NCBI GenBank assembly: GCA_016871975.1
Contig: VHBM01000002.1
Location: forward strand, 1-43,746
Length of the DNA stretch: 43,746 nt
Source of the DNA: Nitrososphaerota archaeon
Lineage (GTDB): Archaea > Thermoproteota > Nitrososphaeria > Nitrososphaerales > Nitrosopumilaceae
Direction: 5' to 3'
Part shown: piece after piece, positions 15,874-24,473 of the stretch
How the letters are laid out: each line of letters starts with the position of its first letter
Numbering within the stretch: the stretch's first letter is position 1
The notes under the pieces: generated by a model
Told to the model about the DNA's origin: nothing
Seen by the model: only the letters and a program-made list of their open reading frames with translations
Databases searched by the model: none
Program-made: the position numbers and the translations under genes

Positions 15874-17406
15874 ATGCTAAAAATTATTTTATTACTATTA
15901 TGTCCTTTTTTCCTTTTTACAGGCTCTGTGTTAGGTGATCCAGTTGGTTCTGTACCAACTATAAAAGATCAAAATTTTGTAATTGAGAGATATGTTACTG
16001 GAATAGAAAATAGTCCCACCACCATGGCGTTTGTTGGAAACGACATTTTGGTTTTACAAAAACATGATGGAAAGGTTCGTCTCATACGAGATGGCCATAT
16101 TGACAAAGCCGTGCTTGATGTAAGTGTAACAAACATTGGTGAACAGGGAATGCTTGGCATAGCTACAGTAGATTCTACTGTTTATCTTTACTTTACAGAG
16201 TCAACAAGTGATGGTGGCGAACCGATTGCAAAACGAGTTTACAAATATGAGTGGAATGGCAATGAGCTAGTCAATCCAGTTTTGCTAAGAGATTTGCCAC
16301 AAACAAGACCATATCATAATGGTGGTGCAATGGTTACCGGTCTTGATGATTCTGTTTATTTGATTTTAGGTGATGCTGGAAGATATGGGAAGCTACAAAA
16401 TCACAAAACAGGTGAGCCAGATGATACTAGTGTAATTATGCGAATAGATAAAGAGAAACCATACTATGCGATGGGAATACGAAACAGCTTTGGTCTAGCA
16501 GTTGATCCTGTAACTGGTAATCTTTGGGATACAGAAAACGGCGATGATGATTTTGATGAGATAAATCTTGTAATGCCATATTTTAACAGCGGTTGGGAAG
16601 TGATTATGGGTCCTGCAACACAGGACGAGTTTTCTTTGTTGCCTGGCTATGAAGGATACGTGTACAGCGATCCTGAATTTAGCTGGCAAAAACCTGTTGC
16701 GCCAACTGCAATCACATTTGTAAATTCAGAACCACTTGCAAAATTCCAAAATAGCGTTTTTGTCGGTGATTGCATTTACGGTAATCTTTACAAGTTTGCG
16801 CTAAATTCAGACAGAACAGAATTTGTTTTTACGAATCCAGAGTTACAAGATAAAGTAGTAAACATGGACGAATCTCTGGATGATATAATTTTCGGAACAG
16901 ATTTTGGTTGTATCACTGATCTTGAAGTTGGACCTGATGAGTTGTTGTATATTGTATCGCTTTCAGAGGGAACAATATTTAGAATGATTCCACAAAGTAT
17001 GGCAACAACTAGTACTACGGAAGAAGACGGTGGTTGTCTTATAGCTACTGCAACATTTGGCTCAGAGCTTGCACCTCAAGTCCAATTCTTGCGTGAAATA
17101 AGAGATAATACTGTACTTTCAACTGTATCAGGCACATCATTTATGACTGCATTCAACTCATTCTACTATTCATTCTCGCCAGCAGTAGCTGATCTTGAAA
17201 GACAAAACCCAATGTTTAAGGAAACTGTAAAGATTGTAATATCCCCCCTACTATCATCGCTATCATTGCTACAGTATGTTGACATTGATTCAGAATCAGA
17301 GATGCTAGTATATGGGGCTGGAATTATTCTACTAAATATTGGAATGTACTTTGTAATGCCTTTAGTTGTAATTTCAAAATTAAAGAAAAAAATTAACAAA
17401 AAATAA
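15874..17406 (+). CDS. Exported sugar-dehydrogenase-like beta-propeller with C-terminal anchor
   Basis: 510 residues from the ATG at 15874. A signal peptide (about 1-21) is followed by a glucose/sorbosone dehydrogenase-type propeller (about 35-370). It has the family landmarks GEQGMLGIA, YHNGGAM, LGDAGRYG, GIRNSFGLAVDP and TENGDDDFDEINL. In that family the propeller binds PQQ and Ca2+ and oxidises aldoses. A CFI-box-type domain (about 390-455, GGCLIATATFGSELAP) and a C-terminal membrane helix with KLKKKINKK follow, so the enzyme is anchored outside the cell. The electron acceptor, and whether PQQ is really bound, are unknown. Confidence 0.82.
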   Translation: MLKIILLLLCPFFLFTGSVLGDPVGSVPTIKDQNFVIERYVTGIENSPTTMAFVGNDILVLQKHDGKVRLIRDGHIDKAVLDVSVTNIGEQGMLGIATVDSTVYLYFTESTSDGGEPIAKRVYKYEWNGNELVNPVLLRDLPQTRPYHNGGAMVTGLDDSVYLILGDAGRYGKLQNHKTGEPDDTSVIMRIDKEKPYYAMGIRNSFGLAVDPVTGNLWDTENGDDDFDEINLVMPYFNSGWEVIMGPATQDEFSLLPGYEGYVYSDPEFSWQKPVAPTAITFVNSEPLAKFQNSVFVGDCIYGNLYKFALNSDRTEFVFTNPELQDKVVNMDESLDDIIFGTDFGCITDLEVGPDELLYIVSLSEGTIFRMIPQSMATTSTTEEDGGCLIATATFGSELAPQVQFLREIRDNTVLSTVSGTSFMTAFNSFYYSFSPAVADLERQNPMFKETVKIVISPLLSSLSLLQYVDIDSESEMLVYGAGIILLNIGMYFVMPLVVISKLKKKINKK

Positions 17407-17464
17407 AATATAATCTACAGCTGATTATGATACTCTTAAGTAATTGTTATGTCAATTACAATAT

Positions 17465-17731
17465 ATGCTTTTTATTGCCTTGATCAAGTTTAAGAAAAAA
17501 GCACGTGATGCAGCAGAGTATGGAAAATCAATCCTTGAAAATATGCCAAAGGGTGTAAAAATTATTGGAACATACTGGACTTTGGGAAAATACGATGCTG
17601 TGTGGATTTATGAAGCGCCATCAGAAAAGGACGCAATAAAACTTGGAATTGATGCAGGTGAGGTCATGCAAACACAAACACTTGTTGCAATACCAAGAGA
17701 AGAAGCAGTCAAGATGCTAGGAAAACTCTAG
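17465..17731 (+). CDS. GYD-domain protein
   Basis: 88 residues from the ATG at 17465 (MLFIALIKFKKKARD). It is a ferredoxin-like alpha/beta fold of the GYD family: an N-terminal strand, a helix with DAAEYGKSI, the central KIIGTYWTLGKYDAVWIYEAP and a C-terminal helix. GYD proteins are small, dimeric and of unknown function, related to stress-responsive A/B-barrel proteins. The stop overlaps the convergent permease stop by 4 nt. Confidence 0.8.
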   Translation: MLFIALIKFKKKARDAAEYGKSILENMPKGVKIIGTYWTLGKYDAVWIYEAPSEKDAIKLGIDAGEVMQTQTLVAIPREEAVKMLGKL

Positions 17732-20049
17732 TTAAAGTAATCATCAAAGCTTTTTGGCTTTGGTTGTATGTATTTGGCATATCTTGTGATCAGGCTATAA
17801 ATTCTGTAAAAATACCTGTTTTCCTTTAACCTTGGACCTATTTTATCCCAGAAATACCTAGCATGGATTTCTGAGAATCTTGAGTCGCTTATTACCAAAA
17901 ATGACTTTTTTGATTTTGTTATTATTTCCAGTGTTTTTGGGCTAAATGCTTGCTCTGACTGGTTCCCAGCCCCAACCATTATTAATTCAGGCTTGGCTGT
18001 GCTAAAGTTCTGCAACAATTTTGGAACCAGTGTATCGTCTCTTACATCAAATCTTTCCAATGGTATTTTTTGCCAGCCTAGATCAAACATCTTCTCATTG
18101 ATTTTGTTTATGATGTTGAGCTCTTTTTCTGGTGTGTCTGTAGTTGCCCTGACAATTCGTATCTTGCTACTCTGAGATTTTAGAAAAGAGTCAGCCACTT
18201 CTAGTGCCAAATCACAGTGTCTTCCTTTATCGTATGATACAACTACATTTGAGATTTCATTCTCAAAGTTGTTTCTAACTAAAACTCCTACAATGTCACA
18301 TGTAGCAAGTGACATGAGTTTTCTATTATTTTTTAGATCATCAAAGTCTATAACAAGCAGATTGGTACCCTGCTCTTCAATTGTGGCAAGTATGGCCTCT
18401 GTCACATCATGTGATAATCTTATCAGATAACCGGTAGAATCACTATCGCCTAGTTCTTTTTTGAGATTTTCAAGCGTGTGCACTTCGTTATCTGCAATTT
18501 CTCTTGATGAAGATAATGGAAGCTGAATTGGTACATTTACAACATTAAGGTAGGAAATCTCTGCATCTTTTGCACCAGCTATAACATTTGCTATCTTTAC
18601 TAAATTTTTAATTGATTTACCATTATAGTGAATTAGTATTCTATAGTTTTGACGTTTTTGCGGAATCTCATTTATGATTGATGGGGCATAGTGTTCTATC
18701 TCTTTTTTTGCAGTATGCATCTTGTAAAGTGTAAACCCAATCATTATCCAAATAACTGCAATAAGCCAACTTAGTGGATTAAAGATTAGCAGGTAAATTG
18801 CCAGCCCAATTTGTGTAAATACACCAATAATTGGAATCACAGGAAAGAATGGTGTTTTAAAACCATAATCTAATTTTGAGCCATAAAGCCTTCTAATTGT
18901 AATTGCAGCTATGTTGACCTGTATAAACAAGAAAAGAAACATTACACCCGCAGCTAATGCAATCTGCTCAAGTGGTAATGATGCAGCCATTATGATCATT
19001 ACGATGCCAGAAATTATTGTAGCAAAGTATGGAGTGCGATAGTTTGTATGAATTGAACTAAATGTTTTAGGAAGGTTAAACTGCCTACCCATTGCAAACG
19101 CTACTCTACTTGATGAAAACGTCGTAGCGTTTAGTGCTGATAGTGTAGAAACAAATCCACCAACAAGTACCAGTATGGTTCCAAACGGAATGATATAGTC
19201 TGCAGCCTTTACTATTCCAAGTTCTTTGTTTTCCCCTATGAACTTCCATACTTCGGTTCCTATTTTTTGCGAGTCAACGCCGCCAAGAAATACAAATGTA
19301 AAAAGTATGTAGATGCCAACAACACCTGCAAGGGAAAGAAAAATTGCTTTTGGTATGTTTTTCTTGGGATTTTTTACCTCTTCACCTGTCTGTACAATTA
19401 TTTCATATCCTTCAAACGCAATGAATGTGAGTGCCATGGCAATAAGTAGTCCGCCTGCACCATTTGGCATAAAGCTCTCAAAATTGATAGCCCAGTCATG
19501 TTCAACAAAAAAGGTGGCAATTAATCCAGCCACTATTAAAATTCCAATTATTGCAAGCTGAGAAAATGTAACGGCGTTTCCTATCTTTCCAGTTTCAGAA
19601 ATCCCTCTGACGTTGACGTAGGTAAATAAAACAATGGAAAGAACTGCAATTAGCTTATCAATTCCAGCAAATTGCACAAGGCCAATAATTGTTAAAAAGT
19701 GACCCAAAAATGAACCAAACCCAACTGCATAGAGACTTCCTGCAATCATGTGGGCAAACCATGCCATCCAGCCGCTAATGAAGGCATTAGGACGAGGTAG
19801 GCCTTCTCTTATCCACTTGTATCCGCCTCCTGCTTCTGGCAAAGCAGAACCAAGCTCGGCATACACAAGTGCAGTAAAGAATGTTATAACACCATTTATC
19901 ACAAAGACAATCATTAATGCAGGACCCGCCTCGTTCATTGCAGGTCCAACAAGAACGAAAATCGCACCGCCTATCATGGCTGCTATGCCTATCATTGTTA
20001 TGTCAAGAAGCGAAAGGCTTCGTACTAGCTCTGAGCGTCGTTCAGCCAT
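17728..20049 (-). CDS. APC-superfamily permease with tandem universal-stress domains
   Basis: 773 residues. The first 430 form an APC transporter with about 12 membrane segments. TM1 has the broken-helix substrate motif (GIAAMIGGAIFVLVGPA), and GGGYKWIREGLP and FIAFEGYEIIVQTGEEVKNPKKNIP are family landmarks. The C-terminal half (about 465-760) is soluble, with two UspA-like domains (strands RILIHYN and NVVVSYD; LLVIDFDD and LIMVGAG). Such fusions are known in archaea; the Usp part is thought to bind nucleotide and control transport. It lies 90 nt downstream of ureC on the same strand, suggesting import of urea, amino acids or amines. The substrate is inference. Confidence 0.88.
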   Translation of the reverse strand: MAERRSELVRSLSLLDITMIGIAAMIGGAIFVLVGPAMNEAGPALMIVFVINGVITFFTALVYAELGSALPEAGGGYKWIREGLPRPNAFISGWMAWFAHMIAGSLYAVGFGSFLGHFLTIIGLVQFAGIDKLIAVLSIVLFTYVNVRGISETGKIGNAVTFSQLAIIGILIVAGLIATFFVEHDWAINFESFMPNGAGGLLIAMALTFIAFEGYEIIVQTGEEVKNPKKNIPKAIFLSLAGVVGIYILFTFVFLGGVDSQKIGTEVWKFIGENKELGIVKAADYIIPFGTILVLVGGFVSTLSALNATTFSSSRVAFAMGRQFNLPKTFSSIHTNYRTPYFATIISGIVMIIMAASLPLEQIALAAGVMFLFLFIQVNIAAITIRRLYGSKLDYGFKTPFFPVIPIIGVFTQIGLAIYLLIFNPLSWLIAVIWIMIGFTLYKMHTAKKEIEHYAPSIINEIPQKRQNYRILIHYNGKSIKNLVKIANVIAGAKDAEISYLNVVNVPIQLPLSSSREIADNEVHTLENLKKELGDSDSTGYLIRLSHDVTEAILATIEEQGTNLLVIDFDDLKNNRKLMSLATCDIVGVLVRNNFENEISNVVVSYDKGRHCDLALEVADSFLKSQSSKIRIVRATTDTPEKELNIINKINEKMFDLGWQKIPLERFDVRDDTLVPKLLQNFSTAKPELIMVGAGNQSEQAFSPKTLEIITKSKKSFLVISDSRFSEIHARYFWDKIGPRLKENRYFYRIYSLITRYAKYIQPKPKSFDDYFN

Positions 20050-20139
20050 GAACCTAGAGCTAAAAAGATGTTATGAAAACTTATCTCTTAATGATATAGC
20101 CTAAAATCTAATTTTTCTAGAATCCAATTAGATCCTGTT

Positions 20140-21852
20140 TTAGTACAAATTGTATAGTCTAGCTAGTGCAAGTTTGTCAGCTGGTTTTACAGTGGCAATC
20201 TTTCCATCAACTTTGACCTCATAGGTTTCTGGATCAATTTCGATTTTTGGTGTGAGATTGTTGTATATCATATCTTTTTTGCCAATGTTTCTACAGTTTT
20301 TGACTGGAACTAGTTTCTTTTTTGTTGAGACTTTTCTTTCCAGTCCTTTTTCGATTGCAATCTTTGATGTAAATGTAAATGATGTGAAATATTTTGCAGA
20401 ACCTAGTGCGCCAAACATGGGGCGATATGTGATTGGCTCTGTTGTAGGAATCGATGCATTAGGATCGCCCATAAGAGAATAGGCAATCATTCCTCCTTTG
20501 ATTATCATCTTTGGTTTTATTCCAAAAAATTGCGGAGTCCAGATAACAATGTCTGCAAGCTTGCCTGACTCTAGTGAGCCAACATATTGAGAAATGCCGT
20601 GTGTTATTGCAGGGTTTATCGTATACTTTGCAAGATATCGTTTTACCCTGAAATTATCATTTCTGTCAGTATCTTCTGGAAGTTTTCCAGTCATTTTTTT
20701 CATTTTATCAGCAGTCTGCCAAGTTCTTGTTGTAACTTCACCAATTCTTCCCATGGCTTGACTGTCAGATGACATCATGCTTAGAACACCAAGGTCGTGC
20801 AAAACATCTTCAGCTGCTATTGTCTCTGCCCTGATTCGAGATTCTGCAAATGAAACATCTTCAGGAACAGATGGATTTAGGTGATGGCAGACCATCATCA
20901 TGTCAAGATGCTCATTTAGTGTGTTTACGGTAAAGGGTCTTGTTGGGTTTGTAGACGATGGCAGGATGTTTTTTTTGCCAGCTATCTTCATGATATCTGG
21001 TGCATGTCCGCCGCCAGCTCCTTCTGTATGATACGTGTGAATTGTGCGTCCGGCAATGGCTGCTATGGTATCATCAACATAGCCACATTCGTTTAGTGTA
21101 TCCGTATGAATTGCAACTTGGGTGTCTGTTTTGTCTGCAACTTTGAGGGCTGCATCAATTGTAGCAGGAGTCGTTCCCCAGTCCTCATGAAGCTTTAGTC
21201 CACATGCACCTGCCTCTATTTGCTCAATTAGTGCATCTTCTTTAGAGTCGTTTCCTTTTCCCAAAAATCCAAAATTGAGTGGGTATTCTTCTACTGCTTC
21301 TATCATTCTTTGAATATTCCATGCACCAGGAGTACATGTTGTTGCATTTGTTCCATCAGCAGGTCCGGTACCACCACCAATCATTGTAGTTGTTCCATTA
21401 CAAATTGCATGGATTGCCTGTTGTGGAGAAATAAAATGGATGTGAGTGTCTACTGTGCCAGCTGTACAAATTGTATGCTCACCAGCTATTACTTCAGTAT
21501 TTGATGAAATTATCATGTCAATATCATCCATGATGTTTGGATTTCCAGCATTTCCAATTTTTACAATTTTTCCGTCTTTGATTCCAATGTCAGCTTTTAA
21601 AATTCCAAGTATAGGATCTAAGACAATTGTATTTGTAATTACAAGATCAAGTGAATCATTTCTTTTTACGCCGGAGGCTTGACCCATGCCATCTCTTGCA
21701 CTTTTTCCACCACCAAAGACGACCTCATCACCGTATCTTAGAAGATCCATTTCTATCTCGATTATCAGATCAGTATCTGCAAGCCTTATTCTGTCGCCTA
21801 TAGTTGGCCCAAAAAGGTCAACGTATCTCTTTCTGGGGATCTCAAGAACCAA
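20140..21852 (-). CDS. ureC: Urease alpha subunit
   Basis: 570 residues, full length. Urease hydrolyses urea to ammonia and carbamate (then CO2) at a dinuclear nickel site in the cytoplasm. Ligands are visible: H137 and H139 in VDTHIHF, the carbamylated K220 in GLKLHEDWG, H249, H275 in HTYHTEGAGGGHAPD, and D363 in SSDSQAMGR. The mobile-flap Cys-His pair is at 322-323 (MVCHHLNPS). Nothing essential is missing. It follows ureB by 2 nt and forms ureABC, with the permease gene downstream. Confidence 0.98.
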   Translation of the reverse strand: MVLEIPRKRYVDLFGPTIGDRIRLADTDLIIEIEMDLLRYGDEVVFGGGKSARDGMGQASGVKRNDSLDLVITNTIVLDPILGILKADIGIKDGKIVKIGNAGNPNIMDDIDMIISSNTEVIAGEHTICTAGTVDTHIHFISPQQAIHAICNGTTTMIGGGTGPADGTNATTCTPGAWNIQRMIEAVEEYPLNFGFLGKGNDSKEDALIEQIEAGACGLKLHEDWGTTPATIDAALKVADKTDTQVAIHTDTLNECGYVDDTIAAIAGRTIHTYHTEGAGGGHAPDIMKIAGKKNILPSSTNPTRPFTVNTLNEHLDMMMVCHHLNPSVPEDVSFAESRIRAETIAAEDVLHDLGVLSMMSSDSQAMGRIGEVTTRTWQTADKMKKMTGKLPEDTDRNDNFRVKRYLAKYTINPAITHGISQYVGSLESGKLADIVIWTPQFFGIKPKMIIKGGMIAYSLMGDPNASIPTTEPITYRPMFGALGSAKYFTSFTFTSKIAIEKGLERKVSTKKKLVPVKNCRNIGKKDMIYNNLTPKIEIDPETYEVKVDGKIATVKPADKLALARLYNLY

Positions 21853-21854
21853 AT

Positions 21855-22223
21855 CTATGCGCCTTTGAATCCTTTTTCTTTTGCCTTCTTGATGGCATCA
21901 GACCTTTTCTTTTCAAGCTCACCATTTACTAGTCCACTAAAACCAAAGACGATTTTTTTCCCACCATATTCAGTTAATGATACTTCTTTTGTCTCGCCAG
22001 GCTCAAATCTGACTGACGTGCCTGCTGGAATGTTTAGGTGACACCCATAAGCCTGCTGGCGTGGAAAAGAAAGTGCCTTGTTTGCCTCAAAAAAGTGTGC
22101 ATGAGAGCCAACCTGTATCGGTCTGTCACCAGTATTGCTTACTTTGATTGTTACAGTTTTTCTGTTCTGGTTTGCAAGAATTGCTTTGTCTGAAAGAAAA
22201 TACTCTCCTGGAATCACAAACAT
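21855..22223 (-). CDS. ureB: Urease beta subunit
   Basis: 122 residues from the ATG at 22223 (MFVIPGEYFL), whose A overlaps the ureA TGA. A GTG one codon earlier is the other possible start. The family core is visible: VKVSNTGDRPIQVGSHAHFFEANKAL-type beta sandwich, GCHLNIPAGTSVRFEPGE, and GFSGLVNGELE. The subunit is structural in the (ABC)3 trimer. The C-terminal Lys-rich helix (RSDAIKKAKEKGFKGA) ends 2 nt before ureC. Confidence 0.96.
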   Translation of the reverse strand: MFVIPGEYFLSDKAILANQNRKTVTIKVSNTGDRPIQVGSHAHFFEANKALSFPRQQAYGCHLNIPAGTSVRFEPGETKEVSLTEYGGKKIVFGFSGLVNGELEKKRSDAIKKAKEKGFKGA

Positions 22224-22525
22224 CACACTATTGGATCGTGGATTGTGACAAGCTTTGTCCCATCCTCAAAGGTTGCCTCAACCTGAATTGAATAGATTAG
22301 CTCTGAAACGCCTGGCAGCACATCATCTTTTGTCAATACCTTTCTCCCAGAGCTCATAAGCTCAGATACCGACTTGCCATCCCTCGCTCCTTCTAAAATA
22401 TGGTCAGATATTATAGCAACAGATTCTGGGTGATTTAGCTTCAAACCTCTTGCCTTTCTTTTTCTTGCAAGCTCTGCTGCCAAAAAAATATGTAATTTTT
22501 CCATTTCACGTGGAGTAAGCATCAT
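22223..22525 (-). CDS. ureA: Urease gamma subunit
   Basis: 100 residues, standard length. It begins MMLTPREMEKLHIFLAAELA and has LNHPESVAIISDHILEGARDG and IQVEATFEDGTKLVTIHDPI, diagnostic for UreA. This is the separate-subunit form, unlike the fused AB form of some bacteria. A TATA-like box (22548-22555 on the minus strand) is centred about 26 nt upstream of the ATG at 22525, so the mRNA is probably leaderless. Confidence 0.97.
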   Translation of the reverse strand: MMLTPREMEKLHIFLAAELARKRKARGLKLNHPESVAIISDHILEGARDGKSVSELMSSGRKVLTKDDVLPGVSELIYSIQVEATFEDGTKLVTIHDPIV

Positions 22526-22547
22526 ACGCAGATAGTATCTGGCTCTT

Positions 22548-22592
22548 GTATTTAATAATTTGAAAAATCATGTGTATTTCACGAAAATATAT
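22548..22592. promoter_or_regulatory. Divergent urease promoters
   Basis: Minus strand: TTAAATAC at 22548-22555, about 26 nt before the ureA ATG. Plus strand: AAATATAT at 22585-22592, about 28 nt before the ureE GTG. The two boxes are about 30 bp apart, so a single regulator bound between them could control structural and accessory genes together. No clear operator palindrome was seen. Confidence 0.5.
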
Positions 22593-22616
22593 TTTCAACA
22601 ACAAACTCAACCTAGT

Positions 22617-23120
22617 GTGTTAAAAATCACAAAAATCTCTGGAAATATTTTTACTGATAGAGAGTTAAAAAAAAGATTTGAGGCATTAGACAAGCAGAAA
22701 AAGTGTGAACGATTACATCTAACTCGTCAAGAGTTAGAAAAAACACGATTAAGAAAAAACACAGACAAAGGAACTGATGTTGGACTGACATTTAATGGTA
22801 ACACAAAACTAAATCATGGCGATGTCTTGATTTTAGATGAAGATTTTATTCTAGTTGAACAAACCCCAGAAAAAGTGCTCTCAATTAAAATAAAACAAAA
22901 CTCAAATCAAACAGAAGCACTCATCTTGCTTGGCCATATCATAGGTAATAGGCACAGGCCAATAGCAATTGATGCACAAACCATCATGTTTCCAATTCAG
23001 GCAGATTCAGAGGTTGAACTATTCAAGAACTTACTTGCAGAATTCCAAGATAACTTGGAGCTGAAAATTGAGGAAAGAGTATTTGTTCCACGAAAAGGAA
23101 TGGATGTACATGAGCACTGA
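22617..23120 (+). CDS. ureE: Urease accessory protein UreE
   Basis: 167 residues from the GTG at 22617; the open frame runs back to 22560. The GTG is preferred because it matches the UreE start and lies 28 nt after a TATA box. UreE is the nickel-carrying chaperone. It has an N-terminal peptide-binding domain (RLHLTRQELEKTRLR, GLTFNG, LNHGDVL) and a C-terminal metal-binding domain with LLGHIIGNRHRPIAID. The tail holds only two His (DVHEH), without the long His-rich tail of some bacterial UreE. The end overlaps ureF. Confidence 0.92.
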   Translation: MLKITKISGNIFTDRELKKRFEALDKQKKCERLHLTRQELEKTRLRKNTDKGTDVGLTFNGNTKLNHGDVLILDEDFILVEQTPEKVLSIKIKQNSNQTEALILLGHIIGNRHRPIAIDAQTIMFPIQADSEVELFKNLLAEFQDNLELKIEERVFVPRKGMDVHEH

Positions 23121-23805
23121 TTTTTTTGAACAGCTTGGAATAATGCAGCTGTCTGATTCGTTTTTCCCATCCGGTCTTTATGCTACCTCAAATGGCCTTG
23201 AGATCCTAATTCATGATCGAAAAATAAAAACTGCCAACGAGCTAGGTGAACTGATAAAGATTTTCATAAAACAGCAAATTGGTCCTGCTGACTGTGTTGC
23301 CTTGTGCAATATCTATAATTTTATTGCAGAAAATGACTTTGAAAAAATAATTCAAGCAGACAAAATGCTATATTCAATGAAACTGGTAAAGGAAATAAGA
23401 GAAACATCAACAAGGTCTGGAATTCAGCTAATCAAGTGTATACAATCATTCAAAGATCAAAAAATCCTAAAACTTTATTCTGATTCTATAACAAAAGGAG
23501 AATCTACTGGCGTGTATCCTGTCTGCTTTGCAATTGCATCATACAGTCTTGGAGTAAAAAAAGAACACGCTGCAACGATGCTTCTTTATGGTTTTACAGT
23601 AGGGATGGTAGGGGCTGCGCTACGTATGGGAATAGTTGAGCACTTTGAAGCACAGAAAATAATAGATGATCTAAAAAATGAAATTGCAAACACTGTACAA
23701 AAAAATATCAACAAAAGTATTTCTGAAATGTGGCAGTTTGCACCAGAGATTGACATTGTACAAATTACCCATGAAAGACTAGCTGAAAAGATGTTTATCA
23801 CTTAA
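23110..23805 (+). CDS. ureF: Urease accessory protein UreF
   Basis: 231 residues from the ATG at 23110 (MSTDFFEQLGIMQLSDS), overlapping the end of ureE by 11 nt. UreF is an all-helical GTPase-regulating protein in the UreD-UreF-UreG activation complex. The family motifs LSDSFFPSGLYATSNGLE and GVYPVCFAIASYSLG are present. Starts further upstream, inside ureE, are open but do not match the family N-terminus. ureG begins 3 nt after the stop. Confidence 0.94.
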   Translation: MSTDFFEQLGIMQLSDSFFPSGLYATSNGLEILIHDRKIKTANELGELIKIFIKQQIGPADCVALCNIYNFIAENDFEKIIQADKMLYSMKLVKEIRETSTRSGIQLIKCIQSFKDQKILKLYSDSITKGESTGVYPVCFAIASYSLGVKKEHAATMLLYGFTVGMVGAALRMGIVEHFEAQKIIDDLKNEIANTVQKNINKSISEMWQFAPEIDIVQITHERLAEKMFIT

Positions 23806-23808
23806 TTT

Positions 23809-24468
23809 ATGAACCAAAATAGAATACCAAGAGTTGGAATCGGCGGGCCTGTAGGCTGTGGCAAAACCATGTTAATTGAAAGAGTGGTTCCAGTTCTTGC
23901 ATCAAGTGGATACAGCGTCAGCATAATTTCAAACGACGTGATTTCAAAAGAGGACGCTAATAGAATGCGGCTAAATTTAGCAACAAAAAGAGGCCTTCTT
24001 CCAGAAAATCTAGTAGTTGGCCTTGCAACAGGTGGCTGCCCGCATACTGCAGTTCGTGAGGATCCTTCAATGAATCTGGCTGTAATTGAGGAAATGGAGA
24101 CAAAACATCAAGAGCTTGACCTTATCATAATAGAAAGCGGCGGGGACAACATAACAACTACGTTTAGCCCCGCCTTGGCAGATTATTTTATCTACATAAT
24201 AGATGTGGCGGGTGGCGACAAGTATCCAAGAAAAAGGGGACTGGGAATTGAGACTGCTGATCTTCTTGTTATAAACAAAATTGATCTTGCACCACTTGTA
24301 AACGCAAACTTGGAAGTAATGGAAAAAGACGCAAAGGCAGTAAGAGACAACAAACCATATGTTTTTGTTAATTGCAAAACCGACAAGGGAATTGATCAAG
24401 TAGCATCACACATAATGCATAATGTCTTGTTTGATGAGCCACCAAAAGCACAGCAGCTAAAAAGGTAG
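23809..24468 (+). CDS. ureG: Urease accessory GTPase UreG
   Basis: 219 residues, SIMIBI-class GTPase. The P-loop GPVGCGKT is at about 13-20. The EDANRM segment, the TGGCPHTAVREDPS nickel-binding CPH motif, ESGGDN (Walker B region) and VINKIDLAP (NKxD) all match UreG. It hydrolyses GTP to deliver nickel to apo-urease with UreD and UreF. It is tightly packed between ureF (3 nt) and ureD (5 nt). Confidence 0.97.
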   Translation: MNQNRIPRVGIGGPVGCGKTMLIERVVPVLASSGYSVSIISNDVISKEDANRMRLNLATKRGLLPENLVVGLATGGCPHTAVREDPSMNLAVIEEMETKHQELDLIIIESGGDNITTTFSPALADYFIYIIDVAGGDKYPRKRGLGIETADLLVINKIDLAPLVNANLEVMEKDAKAVRDNKPYVFVNCKTDKGIDQVASHIMHNVLFDEPPKAQQLKR

Positions 24469-24473
24469 AAAAA

